A program made the translations under genes and the position numbers. Shown piece after piece: positions 17,385 to 26,138 of a stretch of 64,000 bases of DNA (position 1 is the stretch's first letter; each line of letters starts with the position of its first letter). The notes beneath the pieces were generated by a model. The model saw nothing but the letters and a program-made list of their open reading frames with translations. It did no database searches and had not been told where the DNA came from. Origin of the DNA: Halopiger xanaduensis SH-6 (GTDB lineage: Archaea; Halobacteriota; Halobacteria; Halobacteriales; Natrialbaceae); contig NC_015666.1 of the NCBI RefSeq assembly GCF_000217715.1, positions 2,306,270-2,370,269 of the forward strand, read 5' to 3'.

Positions 17385-18014
17385 ATGTGGCCATGGGAGC
17401 ACGCGATCGTCGGCTACCTCGTCTACTCGCTCGTGAGTCGCCTCTACTACCGGGAGTCGCCGGACGGGCCCGAAGCGCTGGCGGCCGTGGTCGCGTCGGT
17501 GCTTCCCGACGTCGTCGACAAACCGCTGGCCTGGGAACTCGAGGTGTTCGAGACGGGATACGCGCTCGGGCACTCGATTTTCTTCGCGGTGCCGCTCGGG
17601 ATCGCGGCCGGGCTCCTTACACGCTCGCTCGGACGGACGCGAGCGGGCGTCGCGTTCGCGATCGGCTACCTCCTGCACCTCCCTTCGGACATTCTCGACG
17701 GGTACCTCCGCGGTGGCGTCGTATACCCCGAGATCGTCCTCTGGCCCGTCGCGACGGTGCCGACGCGGAGTCGAGCGCAGGGGCTTTTCGACCAGTTCTT
17801 CGAGTTCTTCGCCCGGTATCGCGACGAGTTGGTAGCCGGTGATCTCTCGACGTATCGAACGGTCCAGATCGCGCTCGCAGTCGGCGCGGTGCTCGTCTGG
17901 CTGGCCGACGGTGCGCCCGTCCTCCGGGAGTGTCTTGCGGGTGTGAAACGCCTGGTCCTCGGACTCGGCGGGCGGAACGACCGCTCGAAGGCCGGTCCCG
18001 GCAATCGGGAGTAG
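17385..18014 (+). CDS. Membrane-bound metal-dependent hydrolase (YdjM-like)
   Basis: A 209-residue membrane protein of the LexA-binding/inner-membrane metal-dependent hydrolase family (DUF457/YdjM-like). Conserved His/Asp motifs are visible: WEHAIVGYLVYS at the N-terminus, LPDVVDKP, GHSIFF, and LLHLPSDILDG. Four hydrophobic segments are present. The substrate is unknown. It lies just upstream of the surface-polysaccharide region, but a separating 345-bp gap makes co-transcription unlikely. Confidence 0.82.
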   Translation: MWPWEHAIVGYLVYSLVSRLYYRESPDGPEALAAVVASVLPDVVDKPLAWELEVFETGYALGHSIFFAVPLGIAAGLLTRSLGRTRAGVAFAIGYLLHLPSDILDGYLRGGVVYPEIVLWPVATVPTRSRAQGLFDQFFEFFARYRDELVAGDLSTYRTVQIALAVGAVLVWLADGAPVLRECLAGVKRLVLGLGGRNDRSKAGPGNRE

Positions 18015-18359
18015 GCGATCGGCCGGTCGCCATTTTGGGTCGCGATCGTCGTTCGAGTTCCAGTTGCGCCGATCGGTATCAGTCGCCGTTACGGACTTCG
18101 AATAAATCCGTAATGTCGTCATTTACTATCGTATCGGTGCCGGTGAGAGTGACAGTGGAATGAGCGATACGATCCGGCGATATCGTCCCTCGAGCCGCGA
18201 CCGGAGGGCGCCGCTGCGATCCCGTCCCCGCTGTAGCCGTTCGAGACGTCGACGGGGACGGCGACCGGCGGACCCGCAGCGACCGCCCTCGAGCGACGGT
18301 ACCGTCACCGCCGACGACGCGACCGACGGAGCGACCGGGGCGACCCGGTTGATAGACGG
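18015..18359. promoter_or_regulatory. Leader region of the glycan cluster with an inverted repeat
   Basis: 345 bp without a convincing gene. It includes TTACGGA and TCCGTAA (18089-18095 and 18107-18113), an exact 7-bp inverted repeat around an AT-rich 11-nt centre, followed by an AT-rich stretch near 18120. This is the most likely promoter/operator zone for the deacetylase-PGF-CTERM pair, but 247 nt separate it from the start codon. Confidence 0.45.
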
Positions 18360-19463
18360 ATGACCGACGCGAACCGAACGGAGCGGCGCTCCCGGCCGAC
18401 GGCTGCCGGGAGCCGAGACGGGACCGGCGCGGTCGAGGACCCGGTCCAGCGGAGCACGCGCGTCGAGGAGGTCCCCCGCGACGCCGAGTTCGCCCTCTGT
18501 CTGACCCACGACGTCGACCGGCCGTACAAGGGGGTCCGATCGCTGTACTACGCGACCCAGGAGCGACCGGGCTACCACCTCGGAACCGCCCTCTCGGGGT
18601 CGAACCCCTACTGGCAGTTCGAGGAGATCATGCGCCTCGAGGCCGAGCTGGGCGTGCGGTCGGCCTTCTACTTCCTGAACGAGCAGCACCTGCTGGCCGA
18701 CCGGCCCGCGCGGGAGTGGCTCTCGCCGGCCAACTGGGTGCAGCACCTGGGACGGTACGACGTCACCGCCGACGAGATCGTCGACGTGATTCGCGCGCTC
18801 GACGACGGCGGCTGGGAGGTCGGCATGCACGGCTCGTACCACTCCGCGGACGACCCGGAGCGGCTGCGCGAGGAGAAAGCGACGCTCGAGAGCGTTCTCG
18901 GCGGGCCGATCGCCGGCGGCCGCCAGCACCACCTGCGGCTGACGGTGCCCGAGACGTGGGAGTATCACCGCGAGATGGGGCTGCAGTACGACGCGAGCCT
19001 CGGTTCGCCGACGGAGTGTGGCTTCCACGAGGGGTACCACCCGCTGCGGCCCTTCGACGACGAGTTCCTCGTCTTCCCGCTGACGATCATGGACCAGGCG
19101 CTGCCGGATCCCGCGGCGAACCCCGACGCCGCGCGCCGGACCTGCGAGCGACTGCTGCTCGAGGCGGCGAACCACGGCGCCACGATGACGGTTCTCTGGC
19201 ACCCGCGCTTCTTCAACGAGCGGGAGTTCCCGGGCCACCGGGAGCTCTACCGCTGGGTCGTCGAGCGGGCGCTGGATCTGGGCGGGTGGGTCGGCTCGCC
19301 CGGCGCGTTCTGCGACGCGCTCGAGGACGGGCGGACGACGGCGACTGGTGACGACGCGACCGCGACGGCGGGCGTCGAACCGTCCGACGTCGAAACCGAA
19401 CCCGGCCTCGAGGACGAGCCGGCGGAGGCAGCGCAGCCGTCGACCGTGCGGGGTGAACCATGA
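18360..19463 (+). CDS. Polysaccharide deacetylase family protein (NodB-like)
   Basis: A 367-residue cytoplasmic protein with a NodB-like fold, likely removing acetyl groups from sugars or glycan precursors. The catalytic/metal motif LCLTHDVDRPYKG (Asp-Asp pair) occurs near residue 45, and the H-x3-H motif is GMHGSYHS near residue 160. The C-terminal WHPRFFNEREFPGHRELY is typical of the DUF-type deacetylases in haloarchaeal glycan clusters. The last ~45 residues are acidic and disordered. It overlaps the next gene by 4 nt (ATGA), implying a shared function at the cell surface. Confidence 0.88.
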   Translation: MTDANRTERRSRPTAAGSRDGTGAVEDPVQRSTRVEEVPRDAEFALCLTHDVDRPYKGVRSLYYATQERPGYHLGTALSGSNPYWQFEEIMRLEAELGVRSAFYFLNEQHLLADRPAREWLSPANWVQHLGRYDVTADEIVDVIRALDDGGWEVGMHGSYHSADDPERLREEKATLESVLGGPIAGGRQHHLRLTVPETWEYHREMGLQYDASLGSPTECGFHEGYHPLRPFDDEFLVFPLTIMDQALPDPAANPDAARRTCERLLLEAANHGATMTVLWHPRFFNEREFPGHRELYRWVVERALDLGGWVGSPGAFCDALEDGRTTATGDDATATAGVEPSDVETEPGLEDEPAEAAQPSTVRGEP

Positions 19464-20815
19464 CGCCGCGCGCTCGGTCGGTCGCCGCCCTCCTGATGAC
19501 CGTCCTGCTGGTCTGCAGCAGCGTCGGGGTCGCGGCGGCGCAGTCGCCTGCGACGCCCCAAGAAGGGCCGGCGGTGAACGCGCAGATGCAGTCGGCCGAC
19601 TCCTACGTCGTCGAGCAGGGTGATATGTGCCGACAGATTCAGCCGCTCTCGACCAACGGCACGGTCGGGGCGTTCTACGACTACCGGAACCACGAAACAC
19701 ACCCCGAAGGCGTCGATCGACTTTACAGTTCGTACGGAACGACCCATCTGCAGGAGGAGAACACGAGCGCCCTCTTCCTCCACCGCGGGACCGACGGCGT
19801 GAGTCTCGTCGCCGTTCACGGCCGCCTCGAGGGCGAGACGGCCGGCGGCGTCGCCTCGTTCGACATCGTCGGCGTGCCAAACGAGACCGAGTGGGTCGTC
19901 CAGGACGACCTGTACGACGGCGAGTCGAACATGGCCCAGTGGCACCGCGGCGACGGCTGGATCGGCGCGGACTGGATCTGGAGCGAGTCCCGCACCGACG
20001 GCGGCGCGATCCGGGGCGGGCTCAACGGCGAGTTCGCCCTGACGGTGCAGCCGGCGTTCAACGAGGAATCGCCGTTCTACGAGAACGAGAGCCTCTACGA
20101 CCCGGACTTCTACGGGAACGGGACGGTCGAGGACTGGGAGGTTCTCTCCGGCGACGCCGACGACCCCGAGCGGTCGTCGCTCTCGCTCGAGGAGCCGGTG
20201 ACGATCCGAACCGGCACCTGCGACGACCCCTCCGTCACGTACGAGCGCACCGACGGCGGCATCGCCGCGACGATCGACGGCGCGACGGCGGACGATCAGG
20301 TCGCCCTGCAGCCGACCAGCGGGACGAACGAGAACGTCACGTTCGAGCGCGTCGCCGTCTCCGGCCTCGACGACGCCGGGTCCGTGACGTTCGCGAACGA
20401 GCGGCCCGAGGGGCTACTCGCGTCGCCCGAGGGGGTCGACTCGCTGTCGCACCTGACGATGGACGGCGACTCGAGCGTGGACGCCTCGGCGACCGTCACG
20501 TTCAGCGTCAACGCCGCCCTGCTCGAGGAACGCGGCCTCGAGCCCGACGATGTTGCGCTCTACGAGGCCGACAACGAGAGCGGCGAGTGGACGCAGGTCG
20601 AGACGACCGTGGCCGAGGAATCGGCGACCGAGTACCGGTACACCGCGGAAGTCGCGTCGCTCGAGGCGGTGACGGTCGCGGAATCGCGGACGGACCCGGA
20701 TACCGGCGACTCGAGTTCGATGCCCGGCTTCGAGATCGGCGCGACCCTCGGCGCCCTCGCGGCGCTGACCGCGCTGTGGGCCACTCGAGGTCGAGGGCGC
20801 GAACGCGATCGGTGA
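19460..20815 (+). CDS. Secreted PGF-CTERM anchored surface protein
   Basis: A 451-residue exported protein. It has a Sec-type signal (SVAALLMTVLLVCSSVGVAAAQ) and an extracellular body with several N-glycosylation sequons (for example NGT, NET, NVT). A PGF-pre-PGF-like beta domain follows (VTFSVNAALLEERGLEPDDVALYE). It ends in a PGF-CTERM signal, MPGFEIGATLGALAALTALW plus a basic tail, recognised by archaeosortase ArtA for lipid anchoring. It is translationally coupled to the deacetylase. No catalytic motif was recognised. Confidence 0.88.
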   Translation: MTPRARSVAALLMTVLLVCSSVGVAAAQSPATPQEGPAVNAQMQSADSYVVEQGDMCRQIQPLSTNGTVGAFYDYRNHETHPEGVDRLYSSYGTTHLQEENTSALFLHRGTDGVSLVAVHGRLEGETAGGVASFDIVGVPNETEWVVQDDLYDGESNMAQWHRGDGWIGADWIWSESRTDGGAIRGGLNGEFALTVQPAFNEESPFYENESLYDPDFYGNGTVEDWEVLSGDADDPERSSLSLEEPVTIRTGTCDDPSVTYERTDGGIAATIDGATADDQVALQPTSGTNENVTFERVAVSGLDDAGSVTFANERPEGLLASPEGVDSLSHLTMDGDSSVDASATVTFSVNAALLEERGLEPDDVALYEADNESGEWTQVETTVAEESATEYRYTAEVASLEAVTVAESRTDPDTGDSSSMPGFEIGATLGALAALTALWATRGRGRERDR

Positions 20816-20881
20816 CGTCGATCGGCCGCTGCGGACGGCCGCGCTCGCGGTCTCGAGCGCGAAGCGCCGCGGAGCGACGTC

Positions 20882-21874
20882 TTATTCCCCCCAGTCGATG
20901 AGGGGCGCTCGCTCCGACTCGTGGAGGACGAACGGGCCGATCGCTCCCGATTCCTTCGCGATCGAGGCCGTCCGAAGGACGTACGCCGTGAAGATGAAAA
21001 ACGGGATCAACGCGATCGTTACGCCGCCGTTGATGAGCCAGACGATGGCGGGAACGCCGAGTACCGTCCCCGACACGATCTCGGGTTTCAAGTAGAGCGC
21101 GGCGTAGATCGAGAGGATGAGCGCCGGAATACCCGTGACGAGAATCCGTCGGGAGAGGTTGACCAGCTCCCACTGGAGGTAGTGGGCCTTGAAGAACTCC
21201 TCCGCCGGCCCGAACAGCTGTAAGATGTCGACCAGGTCGTCGATCGCCGCCCGCGTCTCGTCGTCGATGCTCTCCTGGTGTTCCCAGTACAGTCGGCGCA
21301 CGAGGTAGATCTTCCACGAGTAGTTGTACGAGAGGGCGGCCCGCATGATCGTGAACTCCCCGAAGGGGGCGTCTTCTAACTCGTCGGTGATCTCGTCGGC
21401 GCTCGCGGCGATCCGGTCGACGAGCTGATCGACCCGTTCCCGAAGAAGTCGATCGTCGTTCCCGTCTACGGCCTCCCGAACCGCCCTGGCCCGATCGACG
21501 CTCGTGTTGATGAGCGTGCTCAGGAACCGCTCGGGCTCCGGGGGGCCGGTCCACTGAAACTCCCGCTCGGAGTCCTTCCTGAACGCCATCGATTTGTCCA
21601 TCCGCTCGCGCTGTCGGCCGAGCGACCCGAACTCCTCGGAGAGGACGAGCTGGTTGATCGAGACGACGAGCGTCATTCCGGTGATGAGAACGCCGACGAG
21701 GGTCTGAAACAGGGTCTCGATCGTGTCTCCGTCGGCCAGTATCGACTCGAGGGGGATATCGAGCGCGCTGAAGACCGTCAGGAGACCGAAACAGGCGACG
21801 GTCAGGACCCCCGTAACGGTCAACCGGTTCGCGCTGAACAGGAACCAGTCCCGGATCGAGTTCCCGTCATCCAT
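20882..21874 (-). CDS. Membrane protein of unknown function (bestrophin-like topology)
   Basis: A 330-residue protein with two N-terminal membrane segments (LTVTGVLTVACFGLLTVFSAL; TLVGVLITGMTLVVSINQLVL), a long soluble helical middle (about 100-230) and two C-terminal segments (LVTGIPALILSIYAALYL; GVTIALIPFFIFTAYVL). The 2+2 topology with a large helical middle is reminiscent of channel-like DUF proteins, but I cannot name the family. It is transcribed against the deacetylase pair. Confidence 0.75.
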   Translation of the reverse strand: MDDGNSIRDWFLFSANRLTVTGVLTVACFGLLTVFSALDIPLESILADGDTIETLFQTLVGVLITGMTLVVSINQLVLSEEFGSLGRQRERMDKSMAFRKDSEREFQWTGPPEPERFLSTLINTSVDRARAVREAVDGNDDRLLRERVDQLVDRIAASADEITDELEDAPFGEFTIMRAALSYNYSWKIYLVRRLYWEHQESIDDETRAAIDDLVDILQLFGPAEEFFKAHYLQWELVNLSRRILVTGIPALILSIYAALYLKPEIVSGTVLGVPAIVWLINGGVTIALIPFFIFTAYVLRTASIAKESGAIGPFVLHESERAPLIDWGE

Positions 21875-21949
21875 CGTCGATCGGACGTGCTAGCGACCCG
21901 TGGGGGGAGGACGGTTCGACGGTCATCTCTCGAGCGAACGGAGGTCTCA

Positions 21950-21967
21950 CAGCCGTATAATAGGACG
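21950..21967. promoter_or_regulatory. CAGCCGTATAATAGGACG element, copy 1
   Basis: An 18-nt sequence that recurs, with a 3-nt insertion, at 23351-23371, and whose TATAATAGGAC core recurs at 29275-29285. It lies about 75-95 nt upstream of the minus-strand membrane gene ending at 20882. The AT core could be a TATA box; the conserved flanks suggest an additional binding site. Confidence 0.4.
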
Positions 21968-22108
21968 TGCGCTCGATAGCTTGCAGCGGGGACCGAACCG
22001 CCGATAGCGCCCCGAAATAGCCGATCGACGGAATCGGCTCGACGCTCGAGGGAACCGCGAGATCGCACCGTCTCGAGTCGAGCGAGTCGAACAGCAAGAC
22101 GAGCCGTC

Positions 22109-23227
22109 TCAGTCGCCGCCGACGCCGACCGAGCGCTCGAGTTCGGCCGGCTGTCGCTGGCCGAACTGGGCGAGGGCGTCGAGCCCGTCGACGCGGCCGC
22201 GTGCGGTCGCCACGTCGACGATCAGTTCGGTGAGGTTCACCGTGTCCGCGAGGAAGGCGTTGCGCCGGCGCTGCCACTTCTCGTCGACGTCGTCGGACCG
22301 GAGCAGCGGCACCGCGCGGTCGACGATCGCGTCGGCCGAGGCCACGTTGTGAATCAGGCCCTGCTCCTCGAGCGCGACGAAGTTGCCCATGTCGTCGTCG
22401 CCGACGAAGGAGTTCGAGCGGATCGCCGGCGTGCCCAGCAGTGCAGCCTCGGTGACCATCGTCTGGGTGTCGGCGACCAACAATTCGGCTTCGGCGAGGG
22501 CGTCGTGCATCAGCGCGGGGTGGAGATCGAACGGCCGCGCCGGCAGCCCCTCGAGGTCGGCCTCGCCGCTCTCGTCGGAGACGAGCACCGTCGCATCCTC
22601 GCCGAGGCGCTCGACGATCCGGCGGCGATCGTCGGCCGTGAGCCCCCGCTTGCCGACGTCGTGTTGCGAGCCGAAGGCGTTGAGCCGGAGGATGACGTAG
22701 GGTTCGTCGGCCCCGAGCTCGAGGCGGTCGCGGATCGACGGGTTCGGCTCGTAGATTTCGGGGTGGAGGTACGCACACTCCTTGAAGCCGGGGAAGACGT
22801 AGTGGTTCCGACCCAGATTCTTCCGGAAGGTGTCGGGCGTGAGGACGGCGCGGGCGAACGGCGTCGAGATCGTGTGGTCGAACGACGCCGGCTCCGAGTC
22901 GATGAGCAGGACCGTCGGCGTCCGCAGGACGGCGCCGGTGTGGGCCGCGTAGCCGCCCATGCCGAAGACGAGATCGGGATCGAAGCGCCGCGCCTGCGTG
23001 ATCGCGCGCGCGTAGTGGGCCGGCAGGCGGCTCAAGAGCGACCCCTTCGAGGTGTCGCAGGCCCCGTACACCGCGTACGGGAGCTCGTACCACTCGAGGA
23101 GATCGACCGTGCAGGTGTAGTCGCGAGCGAGCACGAGCACCTCGTGGCCGCGGTCGCGCAGCCGCCGGACGGCGTGTTTGTACAGATGGACGTGTGCCGG
23201 GGTGTTCGTGAAAAACAGGTACTTCAT
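22109..23227 (-). CDS. DUF354 family glycosyltransferase-like protein
   Basis: A 372-residue cytoplasmic protein of the DUF354 family, which resembles UDP-GlcNAc 2-epimerase/GT-B glycosyltransferases. It begins MKYLFFTNTPAHVHLYKHAVRRLRDRGHEVLVLARDY, the classic N-terminal Rossmann half. Further motifs are LVFGMGGYAAHTGAVL and LVADTQTMVTEAALLGTPAIRSNSFVG, typical of the nucleotide-sugar side. The start is the ATG at 23227; the open frame upstream holds the regulatory motif. It is divergent from the toroid/GT4 pair. Confidence 0.85.
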   Translation of the reverse strand: MKYLFFTNTPAHVHLYKHAVRRLRDRGHEVLVLARDYTCTVDLLEWYELPYAVYGACDTSKGSLLSRLPAHYARAITQARRFDPDLVFGMGGYAAHTGAVLRTPTVLLIDSEPASFDHTISTPFARAVLTPDTFRKNLGRNHYVFPGFKECAYLHPEIYEPNPSIRDRLELGADEPYVILRLNAFGSQHDVGKRGLTADDRRRIVERLGEDATVLVSDESGEADLEGLPARPFDLHPALMHDALAEAELLVADTQTMVTEAALLGTPAIRSNSFVGDDDMGNFVALEEQGLIHNVASADAIVDRAVPLLRSDDVDEKWQRRRNAFLADTVNLTELIVDVATARGRVDGLDALAQFGQRQPAELERSVGVGGD

Positions 23228-23270
23228 GCTGGAAGGCACCGTATCGTGAACGGTGCCCCGTCGACGGGGT

Positions 23271-23297
23271 TTGTTATCTAGCTCGTACCGACTGTAA
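23271..23297 (-). promoter_or_regulatory. Shared glycan-cluster upstream motif, copy A
   Basis: On the coding strand TTACAGTCGG, 10 nt, then ATAACAA, ending 44 nt before the DUF354 start codon. The same arrangement precedes four other genes in this region (26083-26110, 31283-31309, 33267-33293, 34715-34742). It may be a combined regulator site and promoter element. Confidence 0.6.
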
Positions 23298-23350
23298 CGC
23301 GAAGCGGGAAGGTCAGCAGTCGGACCCTTGGCCGCGAACCGGGGCGGTAA

Positions 23351-23371
23351 CAGCCGTATAATAATAGGACG
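23351..23371 (+). promoter_or_regulatory. CAGCCGTATAATAATAGGACG element, copy 2
   Basis: Near-copy of the 21950 element. TATAATA lies about 30 nt before the ATG at 23392, so it could be the TATA box of a leaderless or near-leaderless transcript for the toroid gene. Confidence 0.5.
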
Positions 23372-23391
23372 ACTCGGCGAGGATCCCGTCA

Positions 23392-24693
23392 ATGCAGTCG
23401 CAAGGACTTCACGTGCCGGACGATCGGGCAGAGACGGGATCGCGCGTTCGGGACGTCGATCGGTACGTCTCCGCGCTCGATTCGATGCTCGCGTACGCGC
23501 GCCGGCGGGACTACATCGGGCCGGATTACGGCGACGGGATGAGCAGCCAACTCCTGCAGGCGCTGCCCGTCGAGAACCGGTTTCTCAATCTGGTCGTTCA
23601 GGAGACCGTCAAGCGCGCGCCGATCGACGTCAGGCCGCTCTTTCGCGTCGAACAGCGGCGCAACTACATGGGGGCGGCGCTGTTTTCGATCGCGAATCTG
23701 AACTACTACGACCTCCTGCAGGCGCGGGGCCAGCGCACCGACCCCGGCTTCGACCCGCTCGGCGAGGCCGAGCGGCTGGCCGAGTGGCTCCTCGAGGAGA
23801 GCCTCTCCGGCTACAGCGGCTTCTGCGGCGGGCATCGACACGAGATCCAGCACCTCCACACGAAGGGCGTGCCGAGCGATCCCGACATCGTTTCGACCTC
23901 GTGCGCGGTCAAGGCGCTCCTGCGGGTCGCCGAACACGAGGGGCGAGAGGAGTACGCCGAGATCGCGCGGACGGCGGTCGACTTCATGGTCGAGGACCTG
24001 AACTACCGCGAGGTCGAGGAGGGCGCGAAGATCGACTACCACCTCAACCACCCGGAGGACTCCTACACGATCAACGCGGCCGCGCTCGGCGCGCAGATGC
24101 TCGTCGACCTCTACGAGTACTTCGGCGACGAGGAACTCCGCGAGCGTGCGACGAAAATTTTCGACCACATCGCGGCCAACCAGACCGACCGCGGCGGCTG
24201 GCCCTACCGGCTCCCGGCGGACGCGTCGCACCTCTCGATGGACAACCACCACAACGGGTTCGTCATCGAATCCTTCCAGCGCTACCGCGAGGTCGTCGAC
24301 GAGGGCCGGTACGCCGACACCCTCGAGGACGCAGTAGAGTTCTACCGCGAGGAACTGTTCGAACTCGACGGCGCGCCGAACTTCGACGAGGAGAGCGCCT
24401 ACCCCCGCGACATCCACGCCAGTACGCAGGGCATTCTGGTCTTCACCCGCGAGGGCGACCTCGAGTTCGCCGAGCGGATTCTCCGCTGGGTGCTCGCGAA
24501 CATGCAGGTCGAGGGCGAGGAAGGGCGGTTCTACTACCGCAAGTACCGGCACCACACCAAGCGCGTGACGCTGATGCGGTGGTGTCAGGGCTGGATGTCC
24601 TACGCGACCTCGGAGTTCCTGCTGGCGTGTCTCGAGGACGACGCTGACGCCGACACCGAGGCCGAGGACCGCGCCGAACCCCTGGAAATATGA
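23392..24693 (+). CDS. Alpha/alpha-toroid protein of the glycosylation cluster (AglQ-like?)
   Basis: A 433-residue soluble protein made of repeating helical pairs, resembling six-hairpin glycosidases or terpenoid-cyclase-like toroids. Such proteins are often misannotated in haloarchaea as antibiotic-transport proteins. Visible signatures are FCGGHRHEIQHLHT, DYHLNHPEDSYTINAAALGAQM, RGGWPYR and SMDNHHNGFVIESF. It may trim or process surface glycans, as proposed for AglQ of Haloferax; the equivalence is inference. It overlaps the next gene by 4 nt (ATGA), so it is made together with the GT4 glycosyltransferase. Confidence 0.75.
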   Translation: MQSQGLHVPDDRAETGSRVRDVDRYVSALDSMLAYARRRDYIGPDYGDGMSSQLLQALPVENRFLNLVVQETVKRAPIDVRPLFRVEQRRNYMGAALFSIANLNYYDLLQARGQRTDPGFDPLGEAERLAEWLLEESLSGYSGFCGGHRHEIQHLHTKGVPSDPDIVSTSCAVKALLRVAEHEGREEYAEIARTAVDFMVEDLNYREVEEGAKIDYHLNHPEDSYTINAAALGAQMLVDLYEYFGDEELRERATKIFDHIAANQTDRGGWPYRLPADASHLSMDNHHNGFVIESFQRYREVVDEGRYADTLEDAVEFYREELFELDGAPNFDEESAYPRDIHASTQGILVFTREGDLEFAERILRWVLANMQVEGEEGRFYYRKYRHHTKRVTLMRWCQGWMSYATSEFLLACLEDDADADTEAEDRAEPLEI

Positions 24694-25928
24694 GCGAAAC
24701 GACTGCCGAACGGACGGCTGGAACGGACGCGCCGGCCTCGAGCGACGGCGCTGGACCGACCGACGCGGACGGGGGTGCCGACTCGACCGCTGGTCGCGGC
24801 GAGACGTCGTCGCCGGCCGATTCCAGAGCACGCTGGCGACGTCCGATCCCGGACGAGGCCGACGAAGACGAACACGACGACGCTCGCGTGCTCGTGATCA
24901 CCGGGCTCTCGCACAAGAACGAGCGCCACTACGGCCCGCTCGCGGACGTCGCCGGCGAGACGACGCTCGTCTGTCTCGAGCCCGAGCGCGCGATCGACGA
25001 CGCCGAGTACGTGCAGGTGCCGGAGATCGGGCCGCGACTCCTGCGGGTCCTCCTGCTGTTCTTCGTGGCCCTCTACGAGGGGTACCGCAACGAGTACGAC
25101 GCCGTCGCGTCGATCTCGCTGCTGCCGTACGGGCTCTACGCGCTCGCGCTGAAGGCCGTCTACGGCTATCCGGCGCACCTGGGAATCATCGGCATCGACC
25201 TCGACCACCACGCTCGGCAGTGGTACGGCGCCGGACCGCGCTGGGCGTTCAGGCAGTTCGACGCGATCTCGGTCCCCGGCTCCGCCCACGCCCGTGAACT
25301 CGTCCGAATGGGCGTCCCCGAGGAGCGCATCGAGATCCTGACGAACGCGATCGACGTCGACACCTACCACCCGATTCCGGCGGACATCGACGCCGAGTAC
25401 GACTTCGTCTGGCTCGGCCGCTTCAGCGCGGAGAAAGACCCCATCCTGTTCGTGAGGGCGCTCGCCCAACTCGAGGCCGACGGCCGCGACTTTCAGGCGG
25501 CGATGGTCGGCACTGGCTCCGATCGAACGGCGGTCATCGACGAAATCGCCGCACGTGGCCTCGAGGACCGCATCGATCTGCCGGGCTGGGTCGACGACCC
25601 GCTGTCGTACTACCGGCGCTCGGACGCCTTCGTGCTCACCTCGCGGCGCGACGCGCTGCCGCTGGCGATGCTCGAGGCGATGGCGTCGGGCCTCGCGCCG
25701 ATCGTTCCGCGAGTCGGCTCGGTTCCGGACGTCGTCACCGATGGCGAGAACGGGATCGTCGTTCCCGACCGGACGCCGGCGGCGTTCGCCAGGGCGATGG
25801 CCCGGTGTCTCGACGATCCGGGCTACCGGGCGGACCTCGCGGACGCCGCGCCGGCGGTCCGCGACGAGTTCGAGATGGACGAGGCGAGCGAGGACTGGCG
25901 GCGGATCCTCTCGACGCTCGCGGGCTAG
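24690..25928 (+). CDS. GT4-family glycosyltransferase
   Basis: A 412-residue GT-B glycosyltransferase that transfers a sugar from a nucleotide donor. The first ~55 residues are a disordered Thr/Ala/Asp leader. The donor-binding half shows VWLGRFSAEKDPILFVRAL, AMVGTGSDR, and DAFVLTSRRDALPLAMLEAMASGLAPIVPRVGSVPDVVTDGENG, with the conserved E-x7-E-like region of GT4 enzymes. A single hydrophobic stretch (LLRVLLLFFVALYEGY) suggests membrane association. It is coupled to the toroid gene. Confidence 0.9.
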   Translation: MSETTAERTAGTDAPASSDGAGPTDADGGADSTAGRGETSSPADSRARWRRPIPDEADEDEHDDARVLVITGLSHKNERHYGPLADVAGETTLVCLEPERAIDDAEYVQVPEIGPRLLRVLLLFFVALYEGYRNEYDAVASISLLPYGLYALALKAVYGYPAHLGIIGIDLDHHARQWYGAGPRWAFRQFDAISVPGSAHARELVRMGVPEERIEILTNAIDVDTYHPIPADIDAEYDFVWLGRFSAEKDPILFVRALAQLEADGRDFQAAMVGTGSDRTAVIDEIAARGLEDRIDLPGWVDDPLSYYRRSDAFVLTSRRDALPLAMLEAMASGLAPIVPRVGSVPDVVTDGENGIVVPDRTPAAFARAMARCLDDPGYRADLADAAPAVRDEFEMDEASEDWRRILSTLAG

Positions 25929-26082
25929 CGCCTGCGTGCTCTCCGTAGCGCCGTTCCGCTCGGTTCGGCCGCCGTCGCGTGCTCACTTCCGTTTCCGAAC
26001 TCGAGTCCTCGAATTCCTACCCGATCGATCGGCACTCGCCGTCGCTCGGTTCGCGCGTCCCTTAGAGACAGTTCCGCGGCCG

Positions 26083-26110
26083 TTACCGTCCGGTAGCAGC
26101 GTGATAACAA
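26083..26110 (+). promoter_or_regulatory. Shared glycan-cluster upstream motif, copy C
   Basis: TTACCGTCCGG, 10 nt, ATAACAA, ending 29 nt before the FemAB-like start codon at 26139. Spacing between the two boxes is identical to copies A, B and D. Confidence 0.58.
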
Positions 26111-26138
26111 AACGAATAGTCGTCGCAGGCAGACACAC

